In this document: positions 27,463 through 36,729 of the stretch, one piece after another | Layout of the letters: each line of letters starts with the position of its first letter | How positions within the stretch are numbered: the stretch's first letter is position 1 | DNA from: Actibacterium ureilyticum | Lineage (GTDB): Bacteria > Pseudomonadota > Alphaproteobacteria > Rhodobacterales > Rhodobacteraceae | DNA length: 64,000 bases | Assembly: GCF_002285435.1 (NCBI RefSeq) | Contig: NZ_NSBT01000024.1 | Location: forward strand, 186,001 to 250,000 | Reading direction: 5' to 3' | Program-made: the position numbers and the translations under genes | Notes under the pieces: generated by a model | Databases searched by the model: none | Told to the model about the DNA's origin: nothing | Seen by the model: only the letters and a program-made list of their open reading frames with translations

Positions 27463-29532
27463 TCAAGCGTGTTGCAGCTTTGCGCGACCAAGCTTCGCGC
27501 GGCAAAGCGCGGCAATGACGGGCACCGTATGACGACGATCGGCGAAGCGCCGTGCGATCGCGACGTGACGCGCGAGCGAAAGCCAGTGAAACAGATCGAT
27601 CCGCGCATGATCCAGCGGCCCGCCCAGCACCGCATAGCCCTGGACGAAACTTTCAGCCAGCGCCGCATAGCCGCGCCCGTCGCCACCACGGCGCAGGTCC
27701 AGCTCGGTCAGATGCGCCAGGAAATTCCCGACATCGATTGCGGCATCCCCGCGCGCGTGCAGGTCAAGATCGACTAGCCACAGGATATCGTGCCCCACCA
27801 CGACCTGATCAAAGTAGAAATCGCGATGCAGGCCGACCTCGGGCGCGGGCGGCAAGGCGGCAAGGCGTTCGGCCGCAAGCGTCGCCAGATCCGCATAGGG
27901 GCCGTCCGCGACAGCCTTGGACAGGACGGCCAGCTCATCGGCATGGCGCCAGCGACGGCTGGACTGCGGTGGCACCAGATGAAGCCTGGACAGCGCGCGC
28001 CCGGCGCGGCGCATCGCCATCGCGGCGTCCTGTCCGTCGATCAGCTGACCCAACGGGGTGCCCGCGACCTCTTCCTGCAGCCAGAGCGGCGGATCTGCGA
28101 AAGAGCCCAGCACGCGCGGCACCCCAATGCCGTCGCGACCATCAAGTCCCATCTTGCGCAATCCCGCCTGAACAGCCGGGGCAACCGCATCCTGCCCCTT
28201 GGCGCGCATCTTGCCAAGAACCACGCCCCCCGGACCCCGATACCGGACCAAAGCCCGGCGCCGTGGCTTGAGGCGTATCAACGTCGCCGAGGACGCATCG
28301 AACTGCGGCCTCAGGACCCGGGGATCAAGCGCGGCGTCCAGATGCGCGGTCGCATGAAGCCCATGATCAAGGACCCTGTCGATCCGTTTCAGAACCCCGG
28401 CGGCCTCAACGTCCCAGTTGGGGCGTCGGACACGGAACCCGTCATCCGCGCGCGCCAGCAGCGCGCGCGCGCGACAGGCCGCGATATCGGCGTCAGATGC
28501 CCGCCCGCCGGCCGCGCGATAGCCGGCAACAAGCGCGTCCCCCGCAGCCTCGGCCGCGTCCGCGCCGCGCAACCCGTCCAGATCCAGCGCCGCCAGCGCG
28601 GTCCCAAGGTCATAGGCGCCCGGTCCGGCACAGGTCCGGTCCCAGTCGACGATCTGCATGCGTTCCGGTCCGTGGACGATCTGATCGGCACTGAAATCGC
28701 CATGAAGCACAACCGCCGCGCTTTCGGGCACAGGCGGCATACGGCGCGCCACCGAACGGGCGTCGGCATCCAGCCCCGGCAGAAGCCAGCCGATATGCTG
28801 GGCCAGTGTCTTTGGCTCTGCAAGGGTCAGGGGCGCGTGTCCCTGCGGCGGCCGGGCCGCGTGCGCAGCGGCCAACGCCCCACCGGCCCGCACGAACGCG
28901 TCAAGCCCGGCGGCAGGATGCAGCACATGGCCCGGCACCCAGCGCGTTGCGATGGCACGGGCCCGTTTGCAGGCCCCGATGAAATCGGCGCCAACGCTGG
29001 CCGCACCAAATTGCGCCCCCGCAACTGCCCGGGCAAAGTCCGCCTCCCTTGCGTGCAGTTTCAATATGGCACGGGGTCCCTCTGGCCCGTCGGCGCGCAG
29101 CACCAGACGGCGGCCCGGCTTGTAGCGAAGAAGCGTAAGCGCGCATCCATCCAGCCCGACCCGCGCCAAAAGCTTTCTGCGCCGTTCCGGATCGGCCAGT
29201 GCCTGCGCGGCCTTGGGTTTGCGCGCCAGGGACAGCGGCACAAGGACGCTTTGGGTGTCGTCCAGAAAGATCGCACCTTCCTGCCATTCCGGGCGGGCGC
29301 GCACTTCGTTGAAGCGGTCCTGTGGATAGGTGGCGGCCAGCCAGGGCTCCAACCCGCCACCCTCGGGCATCAGCCCCGCGACACAGCTCGTCCATGGTTT
29401 ATAAAGCAGATAGGACGGCCGAAGCCCCCCAAGCCCGGCCCGGGCGGCAAGCGCGGGCGCGTCGAGCACACCGGCAAGACCCGGAAGCTCGGGCTCGCGC
29501 AGGGCGATCTGGGTATCAGGATGCAAGCGCAT
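27463..29532 (-). CDS. Tandem APH-fold phosphotransferase (two kinase-like repeats)
   Basis: 689 residues built from two aminoglycoside-phosphotransferase-like units. Unit 1: N-lobe-like LTLLRYKPGRRLVLRA, catalytic loop HGDFSADQIVHG with Asp near residue 279, metal Asp in IVDWDRTCAGPGAYDLG. Unit 2: LIRLKPRRRALVRYRGPGG, catalytic loop HRDFYFDQVVVG near residue 570, metal loop LVDLDLHARGDAAIDVGNF. In both, the usual HxDxxxxN Asn is Gln. ATG 29532 has AGGAG ten bases upstream and overlaps the exporter gene by 17 nt. Likely phosphorylates a sugar or small-molecule hydroxyl in the product of the neighbouring glycosyltransferases (inference). Last gene of the operon running from 34971. Confidence 0.8.
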   Translation of the reverse strand: MRLHPDTQIALREPELPGLAGVLDAPALAARAGLGGLRPSYLLYKPWTSCVAGLMPEGGGLEPWLAATYPQDRFNEVRARPEWQEGAIFLDDTQSVLVPLSLARKPKAAQALADPERRRKLLARVGLDGCALTLLRYKPGRRLVLRADGPEGPRAILKLHAREADFARAVAGAQFGAASVGADFIGACKRARAIATRWVPGHVLHPAAGLDAFVRAGGALAAAHAARPPQGHAPLTLAEPKTLAQHIGWLLPGLDADARSVARRMPPVPESAAVVLHGDFSADQIVHGPERMQIVDWDRTCAGPGAYDLGTALAALDLDGLRGADAAEAAGDALVAGYRAAGGRASDADIAACRARALLARADDGFRVRRPNWDVEAAGVLKRIDRVLDHGLHATAHLDAALDPRVLRPQFDASSATLIRLKPRRRALVRYRGPGGVVLGKMRAKGQDAVAPAVQAGLRKMGLDGRDGIGVPRVLGSFADPPLWLQEEVAGTPLGQLIDGQDAAMAMRRAGRALSRLHLVPPQSSRRWRHADELAVLSKAVADGPYADLATLAAERLAALPPAPEVGLHRDFYFDQVVVGHDILWLVDLDLHARGDAAIDVGNFLAHLTELDLRRGGDGRGYAALAESFVQGYAVLGGPLDHARIDLFHWLSLARHVAIARRFADRRHTVPVIAALCRAKLGRAKLQHA

Positions 29533-31333
29533 GGGACCTGTCTCCTCTCTGGCGGGCATGGGCGGTGGCGAACCAGCCCCCCGCCGTTTTCAAGTCGTCT
29601 AATGTGCCGGTTTCGACCACGCGGCCGCCATCCAGCACCACGATGCGGTCACAGGTGGCCGCAAGCGCCAGATCATGCGTGATCAGAAGCGTTGTGCGCC
29701 CCTTGGCGGCAGCGGCGATGGCCTGGGCGACCTCGATCTCGGACGGACCGTCAAGACCGGTCGTCGGTTCATCGAGGATCAGGATCGGCGTCTGGCGCAG
29801 AAGCGCGCGCGCAATCGACATTCGCTGGCGTTGCCCCGCCGAAAGCGAACCGCCACGCTCGGCGATCCGGGCGTCATATCCCCCCGGCAAGGCCGCGATG
29901 AAGCCATGCGCCGCAGCCGCGCGGGCGGCGGCGTTGATCTCGTCCTCGGTCGGCACGCGGTCCAGGCCGAGAAGAAGATTGTCACGTACCGTGCCCGACA
30001 CGATCAACGGCTCTTGCGGGACAAGCGCCACCTGCGCGCGCAGCGACGCCAGCGTCACATCACGCAGGTCGACGCCGTCTGCCAACACCCGACCGCGTTC
30101 GGGATCGAAAAGCCGCAGCGCCAGGCTTGCCAGCGTCGACTTGCCCGTACCCGACGGCCCGACCACCGCCACATGCTCGCCCGCAGCGATATCGAATTCG
30201 AGCCCGTCGAAAACCGCCGCACCGCCGGAATGCGCGAAACGGACATCCTCGAACCGCAGCGCGCCGGTCAGTGTCGGCGCAGGGACCGCATCCCGGCGGT
30301 CGCGCACCGCGTCGGTTTCGTCCATCAAGGCCACGACGCGCTCTGCGGCGGCTGTCGCCTTGGCAAGACGCGCGGTGTATTTGGCATAGCCCCGAACGGG
30401 CCGAAAAGTGTGTTTGAGGTAACTGACAAAGATCAGCAGATCGCCCGGCGTGATGCGTGCCGACAGAACCTGCAGCGTGCCGAAGAACAGGATCGCGGCC
30501 AGGCCCAGCCCCGCCAGAACGTCGACCGAACGCTCAAGCCCCGCCGTCAGGCGCGCACCGCGGATGCCTGCACGCATGTCGCCCTGATTGGCGCCGCCGA
30601 AGACGGCCGCGGTTCGCCCCTCCAGGCCCAATGCCTGAACCGAGCGGATACCGGCCAGAGTCTCGGTCGAGGTCGCGGCAAGATGCCCTTGCCGCTTGCG
30701 CTGTGTGCGGCTGACCTCGTGGATGCGCCCCGCCAGAAGCCGTGACAGGATCATCAGCACCGGCAAGGGCGCAAGCGCGATCAGTGCAAGCTGCCAGTCA
30801 AGCCAGAACATGACGCCCACCATGCCGACGAAAATGAGTGCATTCGCGGCCAGCGGCATGGCCGCCGTGACCATCGTTTCCTTCAACATCCCGACATCGC
30901 CCACAAGACGCATTGTCAGGTCACCGGCCCGCGCGCGCGTGTGGAAGCCGATCGAAAGCGACTGCAAATGCCGGAACAGATCGGCCCGCACCCGGGTCAG
31001 GACCGTATTGCCGACACGCGCAAATCCCATCGTGGCAAGAAACTGAAACAGCGCACGCAAAAGCACCGTCAGAAGCAGACCACTGGCACAGAGCGTCAGG
31101 ATCAGCATGGGATCGCGACCCGACAGCGCGGGCGCGCCCGTGGCCGAAGGGACCACGCTGTCGATCACGAATTTCAGCGCCCAAGGCTCGGCCAGACGCG
31201 CAATGGTGGCGAGGACCAGCGCCAGAACCGACCCCGCAAGCATAAGCCGATGACCACGCAGATAGGGCGCAAGCCGGCGCACGACGCGGCCAAGGCCCGG
31301 CAGCGTTTCCGACAGATGCACAGGGCGGCTCAT
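29516..31333 (-). CDS. ABC exporter, fused permease-ATPase (MsbA/MDR-like)
   Basis: 605 residues: an N-terminal six-helix membrane domain (LMLAGSVLALVLATIARLAE onward) and a C-terminal nucleotide-binding domain with Walker A VVGPSGTGKSTLA, Q-loop VALVPQEPLIV, signature LSAGQRQRMSIARALLR, Walker B ILILDEPTTGLD and switch LLITHDL. A homodimeric exporter of lipid, glycolipid or hydrophobic compound is expected. It lies between glycosyltransferase and phosphotransferase genes with 4- and 17-nt overlaps, so it probably exports their common product. Confidence 0.92.
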   Translation of the reverse strand: MSRPVHLSETLPGLGRVVRRLAPYLRGHRLMLAGSVLALVLATIARLAEPWALKFVIDSVVPSATGAPALSGRDPMLILTLCASGLLLTVLLRALFQFLATMGFARVGNTVLTRVRADLFRHLQSLSIGFHTRARAGDLTMRLVGDVGMLKETMVTAAMPLAANALIFVGMVGVMFWLDWQLALIALAPLPVLMILSRLLAGRIHEVSRTQRKRQGHLAATSTETLAGIRSVQALGLEGRTAAVFGGANQGDMRAGIRGARLTAGLERSVDVLAGLGLAAILFFGTLQVLSARITPGDLLIFVSYLKHTFRPVRGYAKYTARLAKATAAAERVVALMDETDAVRDRRDAVPAPTLTGALRFEDVRFAHSGGAAVFDGLEFDIAAGEHVAVVGPSGTGKSTLASLALRLFDPERGRVLADGVDLRDVTLASLRAQVALVPQEPLIVSGTVRDNLLLGLDRVPTEDEINAAARAAAAHGFIAALPGGYDARIAERGGSLSAGQRQRMSIARALLRQTPILILDEPTTGLDGPSEIEVAQAIAAAAKGRTTLLITHDLALAATCDRIVVLDGGRVVETGTLDDLKTAGGWFATAHARQRGDRSHALAS

Positions 31334-32484
31334 GCCGCAGAACCCGCGTACCGCCCACAGGTCGCACGGCCGATCACACGCTCGGCCACGCCATCCCAGG
31401 TGCGATCCGCCAGAACGCTGGCGCGCCCGGCGCGACCCGTCTTGCGCCGGAAATCGGCGTCGTTGGCCAATACCACCAGCGCGCGGGCCAATGCCGCCGC
31501 GTCGCCCGGCGGCACGACACGACCGGTCACGCCGTCGCGAACGATCTCGGGCAGATGTCCCACGCGGGTCGTAACGACCGGAAGCCCGGCGGCCATGTAT
31601 TCATAGATCTTGAGAGGCGAGAAATAGAAACCGTCGGACTTGCCATAAGGCGCGCAGCCCACATCCATGCCGGCCAGTTCAGCCGGGACACGGCACGCGG
31701 GAAGGGCACCGGTAAACGCGGCCCCGTCGTCGCAACCCAGTTCCCGCAATCGCGCCGCACAGGCGGCACGTTCAGGGCCATCGCCCACGACCAGCAGACG
31801 CGCATCGGGGATTTGCGCCCGCAGCCGTGCAAAGGCATCGATCAGCAGCGGCAGCCCATGCCAGGGCTTGAGCGACCCCAGAAAGCCCAGCGTAAAGGGC
31901 GCCGCCTTAAGGGGCGCGGGATTGGGAAAGCGCGCCGGGTCGATGGCGTTCGGCTCGACCAGCACCGAACGCGCGCCCATCTGGCGCGCGTGATCCGCCA
32001 CAGGCTCTGAAACCGCCGAGACCAGGCACGCCGCGCTCATGGCCCGCCGAACCGATGTCTCTGCCGCGCCTGGCAGGGAAAGGGTGCGATGCGCGGATTG
32101 CTCGGCCAGCAGCGGCGCGTTGACCTCCAGCACCATCGGCACGCCTGCGGATCGCGCCCATTCGCTCGCGGCATGGGCATAAAGCGCATGGCGTTCATAG
32201 ACGAAATCAGGGGCCAGCGCGTCCAGCGCGGCGATAACGGTCTGGTTCATCGCAAGCAGGCCCTTGGCCCGCACAGCGGGGTCCCCCTTGGGCGCGGGCG
32301 GCAGGACCTGGGTGGCGACATCGGCCAGATCGGCGGGGGCTGTCCCCTCCAGCCGCGGCGACAGGACCGTCACCGCAACGCCCCGGCGGACCAGCGCGCG
32401 CAGCATCTCTTGCACATGCACGGACGCGCCCTTGGTACCCCAGACAGGGATCCCGGGATCGGTAGAGACATAGACCACCCGCAT
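31330..32484 (-). CDS. GT4-type glycosyltransferase
   Basis: 384-residue GT-B glycosyltransferase of the GT4 kind. N-domain MRVVYVSTDPGIPVWGTKGA (glycine-rich acceptor loop), hinge FTLGFLGSLKPWHGLPLLID, and donor-site DGFYFSPLKIYEYMAAGLPV with the ExxxxxxE-type pattern altered to KIYEYMAAG. Retaining transfer from a nucleotide-sugar is expected. Start overlaps the preceding glycosyltransferase stop by one base and its end overlaps the ABC exporter by 4 nt. Confidence 0.88.
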   Translation of the reverse strand: MRVVYVSTDPGIPVWGTKGASVHVQEMLRALVRRGVAVTVLSPRLEGTAPADLADVATQVLPPAPKGDPAVRAKGLLAMNQTVIAALDALAPDFVYERHALYAHAASEWARSAGVPMVLEVNAPLLAEQSAHRTLSLPGAAETSVRRAMSAACLVSAVSEPVADHARQMGARSVLVEPNAIDPARFPNPAPLKAAPFTLGFLGSLKPWHGLPLLIDAFARLRAQIPDARLLVVGDGPERAACAARLRELGCDDGAAFTGALPACRVPAELAGMDVGCAPYGKSDGFYFSPLKIYEYMAAGLPVVTTRVGHLPEIVRDGVTGRVVPPGDAAALARALVVLANDADFRRKTGRAGRASVLADRTWDGVAERVIGRATCGRYAGSAA

Positions 32485-33725
32485 CAGGCTGCCTCGCGTC
32501 CGTTGGCGCGACGTGCCAGCGCATCGGCCCAGTATCCCCGCAGCGCCGAAGCTGCGGTGGTGGCGTCGAACGATTGCGCGATCAGCGCGCGGGCGCGCAA
32601 TGACAGGTCGCGGCGCAATGCGACATCGTCCAGCAGGCGCGCCATCGCGGTGGCCAGTGCCTGCGGGTCCGATTCAGGCGCGACAAGCCCGGTGTCGCCA
32701 TCGCGCACCAGTTCAGGGATACCGACCACATCCGTCGAAACCACCGGCAGCCCCAGCGCCATCGCCTCGACCAGAACGGTCGGCAACCCGTCGCGGTTTC
32801 CGTCCGACCCCACCACGCAGGGGCAGGCCATCAGCGCGGCGCGGCGGATCATCGCGATCACCTCGGATTGCGGGCGTGGCCCCTCAAGGCGGATATGGTC
32901 CGACAGCCCCGCATCCCTGATCTGACAGGCCAGGTTCTCGCGCTCGTCGCCATCGCCGACGATCCGGCAAACCGGCATGCGCCCCTCGGCCACCATCAGG
33001 CGGATCGCTTCGATCAGGATGTGAAAACCCTTTTTCTCGACCAGCCGGCCAACGGCAAGGATTTCGGTTGCATCGGCGTCCGGGGGAACATGGGTGAAAC
33101 GGCCGAGGTCAAGGCCGTTATAGACCCGGGCAAGGCGCGGTCCGGGGCCGAAGCGCCCCTGAAGATGGGCGATGTTATAGTCCGAAACCGTGACGCAGAA
33201 ATCGGCATCGCGCAGCTTCAGGTCCAGGCGCTGCGGGGTCGTATAGTCGTGGTATATGTCCTTTGCATGCGCGGTGAAGCTGTACCCGATACCCGCCATC
33301 GCGGCAGCCAGCCGCGCGACCGAGGTCGACACGGTTCCGAAATGCGCATGCAGATGGACAAGACCACGGCGCTTGGCCAGCACGGCCAGTTCCAGCGCTT
33401 GGGCGACATCCTGCCCCGAGGCCACACCATCAGCCGCACGCAACGCGTCCCAGGCCTGGGGAAGTTCCGCACGCGCCGCATCCAGCCGCTGCCACAGACC
33501 CTCTACCCCCGAAAAGCGGTCCCTGATCCGCGTCACAGGTGCCCGCACGCGCCCCAGCATGTCCTGAAAATGCGTCTCGTCCACCGGGCGCAAGGCGAAG
33601 ATGTCGATATCCTGCCCGGCGGCTTCGTGGGCAAGGATTTCGGTCACGATGAATGTCTCGGAAAAGCGCGGATAACGTTTCAGGACATATCCGATGCGGC
33701 CAACAGGGGGGGTGATTGCGGTCAT
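32484..33725 (-). CDS. GT4-type glycosyltransferase
   Basis: 413-residue GT-B enzyme. N-terminal IGYVLKRYPRFSETFIVTEI is the motif of colanic/exopolysaccharide-type GT4 enzymes (WcaL-like). LVHLHAHFGTVSTSVARLAA and YSFTAHAKDIYHDYTTPQ follow, then the donor domain with ILAVGRLVEKKGFHILIEAI and NRDGLPTVLVEAMALGLPVV. Start ATG 33725 because 18 upstream codons lack similarity. Second gene of the operon, 16 bp after the first. Confidence 0.9.
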   Translation of the reverse strand: MTAITPPVGRIGYVLKRYPRFSETFIVTEILAHEAAGQDIDIFALRPVDETHFQDMLGRVRAPVTRIRDRFSGVEGLWQRLDAARAELPQAWDALRAADGVASGQDVAQALELAVLAKRRGLVHLHAHFGTVSTSVARLAAAMAGIGYSFTAHAKDIYHDYTTPQRLDLKLRDADFCVTVSDYNIAHLQGRFGPGPRLARVYNGLDLGRFTHVPPDADATEILAVGRLVEKKGFHILIEAIRLMVAEGRMPVCRIVGDGDERENLACQIRDAGLSDHIRLEGPRPQSEVIAMIRRAALMACPCVVGSDGNRDGLPTVLVEAMALGLPVVSTDVVGIPELVRDGDTGLVAPESDPQALATAMARLLDDVALRRDLSLRARALIAQSFDATTAASALRGYWADALARRANGREAA

Positions 33726-33741
33726 GAGAGATCTCCGAAGG

Positions 33742-34971
33742 TCAGGCCACGAGAAGGCTGGAAGGGATCGCGGCGGCAAGCGATCGGATGCGCGCCAGAC
33801 CGCCCATATCGGGCGCGCAGCCCGGGCGGGGCGCCGGGGCCGCCAGCCAGTTCGACAGCGCCTTGGGCGTCAGCGCATCCGGCAGGATCATCGACACCAG
33901 CCCGCGCGCGGCCAGTCTTTCGGTGCGCATCACCTGTTCGCGGCGCGGCGCATCCCGCGGAACGATCAGCGCGGGCGGGTCCAGCGCCAGCATCTCCATC
34001 GTGGTGTTGTATCCCCCCATGCCGATCAGGCGGGCAGCATGCGCCATCACACCGATGGGCTCGCGCAGAAAGGGCAACACGGTCAGATCGTCGCGCCCAT
34101 CCGCCATTGCCGCGACGCTGTCCTTGTCGCTGTCCGGCATTTGCGAACCGGTCACAAGCACGCCGCGATGCCCTTCGGGCAGGCGAGCGCGGGCGAACGC
34201 CCGGCACAGCGCAAGGCCGTCGCGCCCACCGCCCACGGCGCAATAGACATATGGGCGCGGGTCCGCGTCCGTGACCATCGCCAGGTCCCGTGCGGCCTGT
34301 GCCGCATCGCGCCGGCCCGTCGGGTCCAGATAACCGACATGCACCGCCTTGCCCGCAAACGGCGCCTGCATCTCGCAATCTTTCAAAAGGTCATAGAACG
34401 CCGCATCGCCGTAAACCCAGACCCCATCGTAAAATCGGCGAACGGTCTCGAAGTTGCGTTGGCGCAACCACTGGCGCCGCACGGTCGCGCTGTCGTCGAT
34501 CACGTCGCGCAGCCCCAGAATGACGCGGGCCCGTCCGCGCGCGCGCAGGAACCGCAAGGTCCGGTCAAGCTCGTATTGCGCGCCGCGCGGCACGTTGTCG
34601 ACGATCACCAGATCGGGGTCGAAGCCTTCGGCGGTCGAACGGATGGTGCGGGCGCGCAGGTCGGCAAGACGCGCAAGATCGCCGCCCAGATCGCGGGGCC
34701 AATAGCTGCCGTCGCTTTGCTTGGCATAGGCGGGCAGCGTCACACAATCGACGCCGGCGGGCATGGTAAAGGCACCCGCCTCGCGCATGCCGCCGATCAG
34801 CAATATCTCGGGCCGCGGCGTGATCTCGGACAGGGCCGCCGCCAGAAGCAGATTGCGCCGCAAGTGACCATAGCCCAGCGTGTCATGAGAATAGAGCATG
34901 ATCCGCATCGGCGCGGCGCGGCGGCCGCCGGCGGCACCGGCCGGACGGCCAATTTTGGGGTCTTCGAACAT
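33742..34971 (-). CDS. Predicted glycosyltransferase, MurG-like (COG4671 type)
   Basis: 409 residues. The pattern MRIMLYSHDTLGYGHLRRNL, LLIGGMREAGAFTMPAGVDC, SDGSYWPRDLGGDLARLAD and LILGLRDVIDDSATVRRQW (here VILGLRDV) is that of the uncharacterised COG4671 predicted glycosyltransferases. The C-terminal half has a MurG-like donor site, ARLIGMGGYNTTMEMLALDP. Start ATG 34971 gives a 21-residue leader before MRIML; ATG 34908 is the alternative but lacks a ribosome site. First gene of the five-gene operon, divergent from the two-component pair. Confidence 0.82.
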   Translation of the reverse strand: MFEDPKIGRPAGAAGGRRAAPMRIMLYSHDTLGYGHLRRNLLLAAALSEITPRPEILLIGGMREAGAFTMPAGVDCVTLPAYAKQSDGSYWPRDLGGDLARLADLRARTIRSTAEGFDPDLVIVDNVPRGAQYELDRTLRFLRARGRARVILGLRDVIDDSATVRRQWLRQRNFETVRRFYDGVWVYGDAAFYDLLKDCEMQAPFAGKAVHVGYLDPTGRRDAAQAARDLAMVTDADPRPYVYCAVGGGRDGLALCRAFARARLPEGHRGVLVTGSQMPDSDKDSVAAMADGRDDLTVLPFLREPIGVMAHAARLIGMGGYNTTMEMLALDPPALIVPRDAPRREQVMRTERLAARGLVSMILPDALTPKALSNWLAAPAPRPGCAPDMGGLARIRSLAAAIPSSLLVA

Positions 34972-35049
34972 CTGTACTGTTCCCGAAGCTTTGCGTGGCG
35001 CGTCGCCACCGTCTCGGTCAGTTAACGCGCGTCTTCTTCATCGGACCCG

Positions 35050-35092
35050 TTAGAAGAGGCTTAAGAAGCATTAGAATTCTATTAGAGAACGC
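35050..35092. promoter_or_regulatory. Four phased direct repeats (putative response-regulator boxes)
   Basis: TTAGAAGAGGC (35050), TTAAGAAGCA (35061), TTAGAATTCTA (35071) and TTAGAGAACGC (35082) begin 11, 10 and 11 bp apart, one helical turn each. OmpR/PhoB-family regulators bind such head-to-tail repeats. The array lies in the 186-bp divergent gap between the glycosyltransferase operon and the histidine-kinase gene, so the adjacent OmpR-type regulator is the obvious candidate binder. Confidence 0.6.
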
Positions 35093-35115
35093 AAAAGCGT
35101 CGTGCCCATCCCCCC

Positions 35116-35137
35116 GGGCGCGGCTAAGGTCGCGCCC
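35116..35137 (+). other. Leader hairpin of the kinase gene
   Basis: GGGCGCG (35116-35122) and CGCGCCC (35131-35137) form a 7-bp stem 20 bases upstream of the kinase ATG, just before the AAAGGGGGGA ribosome site. It could affect translation; no T-tract, so not a terminator. Confidence 0.35.
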
Positions 35138-35157
35138 AAGACCAAAGGGGGGACCGA

Positions 35158-36729
35158 ATGCGCATTGCCGCCAAAATCGTTCTTGCACAGGTGGCGCTTG
35201 TCCTTGCTGCGGGGGCTGTTGCGGCCGTCATGCTGACAACGGTGCGCGGCAGCAAGTCGGTCATGCGCGAGATCAGCGACAGTTACGAGCAGACGCTGAC
35301 GGTCCAGACCATCGCCCAGATGGCGGACAAATATGCGGAACAGATCGCTGAACTGATCATCCTCGGCCTCGACCCGACCGAGGCGGAAGCGGCACGCGAC
35401 ACCCTTCTGGCGACAATCGGCAAGATGGAAGCGCAGGTAGAGGACGAGATCGCCGAGCTTCAGGAAATAGGCGACATCGACGAAATCGCGGAAGAGAACC
35501 AGGAACTTGAACGGATGCGAAGCCTGCGCGGCGCCGTCGTCCGGCTAGAGGAGGCCCGGCTGCGGTTGATGGGCGCGCTTGGCGGCGGAAACCGCGCATT
35601 GGCGGTCGAAATCTATAGCAACGAGATCGAAGAGGGTCTTGGCGCGGTGCTTGACCGACTGGCCGAGGAATCCGTCGCGCGCGAGCGGCTCGAAGTGACC
35701 GCCGCCCTAGCCCAGTCGCGCGCGTCGGCATCCCGCCTGTTGTGGATTGCGGGCTTTCTGGCCCTTGCCGCGCTGGTCGGGGCGGCGGTTCTGTCGATGT
35801 TCCTGCATCGCAGCGTGCTGCGGCCGATTGGACGGCTCAGCGAAGGCGTGCGCGCGGTCACGGCCGGCGATCTGGCAACCAGCGTGGGCGACAATCGCCG
35901 CGACGAGTTCGGCGAGGTTGGCCGCGGCTTCGACCATATGGCCGCGCGGATCGCCGCCCAGCGCAACGCCTTGATCGACGCGCGTCAGGATCTGGAACGG
36001 CAGGTGGCCGAGCGGACCGAGGCGCTGAGCGAAGCCCTGCGCCATCTTGAGGTCCAGTCCGAGCAACGCTCGCGCTTTCTTGCAGATATCAGCCACGAAT
36101 TGCGGACGCCGCTTACCGTCCTGCGTGGCCGGGCCGAGGTGGCGCTGGCCGATTCGCAAACCGATGCGGACGGCATGCGACAGGTGCTGAAGCGGATCGT
36201 GCACACGTCGAACCATCTTGGCCGGCTGGTCGAGGACCTGCTGTTCCTCGCCCGGTCCGAGGCCGGGGTGATCCCGATCGAACGCGGCCCCGTCGTTTTG
36301 CAGGATGTGCTGGCCGATGCCCTTCTGGACAGCCGCGAGCTGGCATCGCGCAAACAGATCTTTCTGCTGCCGCGTCAACCGGCGGAGCCGTTGATCGTCG
36401 AAGGCGACGGCGACCGGCTGCGTCAGGCGTTGCTGATCCCGCTGGACAATGCGGTCGAGGCCGCACCCGAGGGCAGCACGGTATCGGTGACCTTGGAACG
36501 GACGGACGACACCGCCATAATGGCTGTTGCCGACGAAGGGCCGGGCTTCAGCGAGGAAGAAATCGCAATCCCCGCGCGCCGGTTCCGCAAGGGGCGCGGG
36601 CGTGGCACCGGGCTGGGGTTGTCCATTGCCTCGTGGATAATGGAGGGCCACGGCGGTGCCCTTCGCATCGCCAACGGCACCGATGGCGGGGCCGTGGTGC
36701 GGCTTGAGCTGCCAGTGGTGAAATCATGA
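35158..36729 (+). CDS. Sensor histidine kinase with helical periplasmic domain
   Basis: 523 residues. Helix 1 (IVLAQVALVLAAGAVAAVML) and helix 2 (LLWIAGFLALAALVGAAVLS) bracket about 165 residues of strongly acidic, helical periplasmic sequence, suggesting a four-helix-bundle sensor. HAMP follows, then a coiled coil, the H-box FLADISHELRTPLTVLRGRA with His313, N-box LLIPLDNAVEAAPEGS, G1 VADEGPGFSEEE and G2 GRGTGLGLSI. Signal unknown. Stop overlaps the response-regulator start (ATGA). Leucine is often CTT here, unlike the flanking housekeeping genes. Confidence 0.92.
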   Translation: MRIAAKIVLAQVALVLAAGAVAAVMLTTVRGSKSVMREISDSYEQTLTVQTIAQMADKYAEQIAELIILGLDPTEAEAARDTLLATIGKMEAQVEDEIAELQEIGDIDEIAEENQELERMRSLRGAVVRLEEARLRLMGALGGGNRALAVEIYSNEIEEGLGAVLDRLAEESVARERLEVTAALAQSRASASRLLWIAGFLALAALVGAAVLSMFLHRSVLRPIGRLSEGVRAVTAGDLATSVGDNRRDEFGEVGRGFDHMAARIAAQRNALIDARQDLERQVAERTEALSEALRHLEVQSEQRSRFLADISHELRTPLTVLRGRAEVALADSQTDADGMRQVLKRIVHTSNHLGRLVEDLLFLARSEAGVIPIERGPVVLQDVLADALLDSRELASRKQIFLLPRQPAEPLIVEGDGDRLRQALLIPLDNAVEAAPEGSTVSVTLERTDDTAIMAVADEGPGFSEEEIAIPARRFRKGRGRGTGLGLSIASWIMEGHGGALRIANGTDGGAVVRLELPVVKS

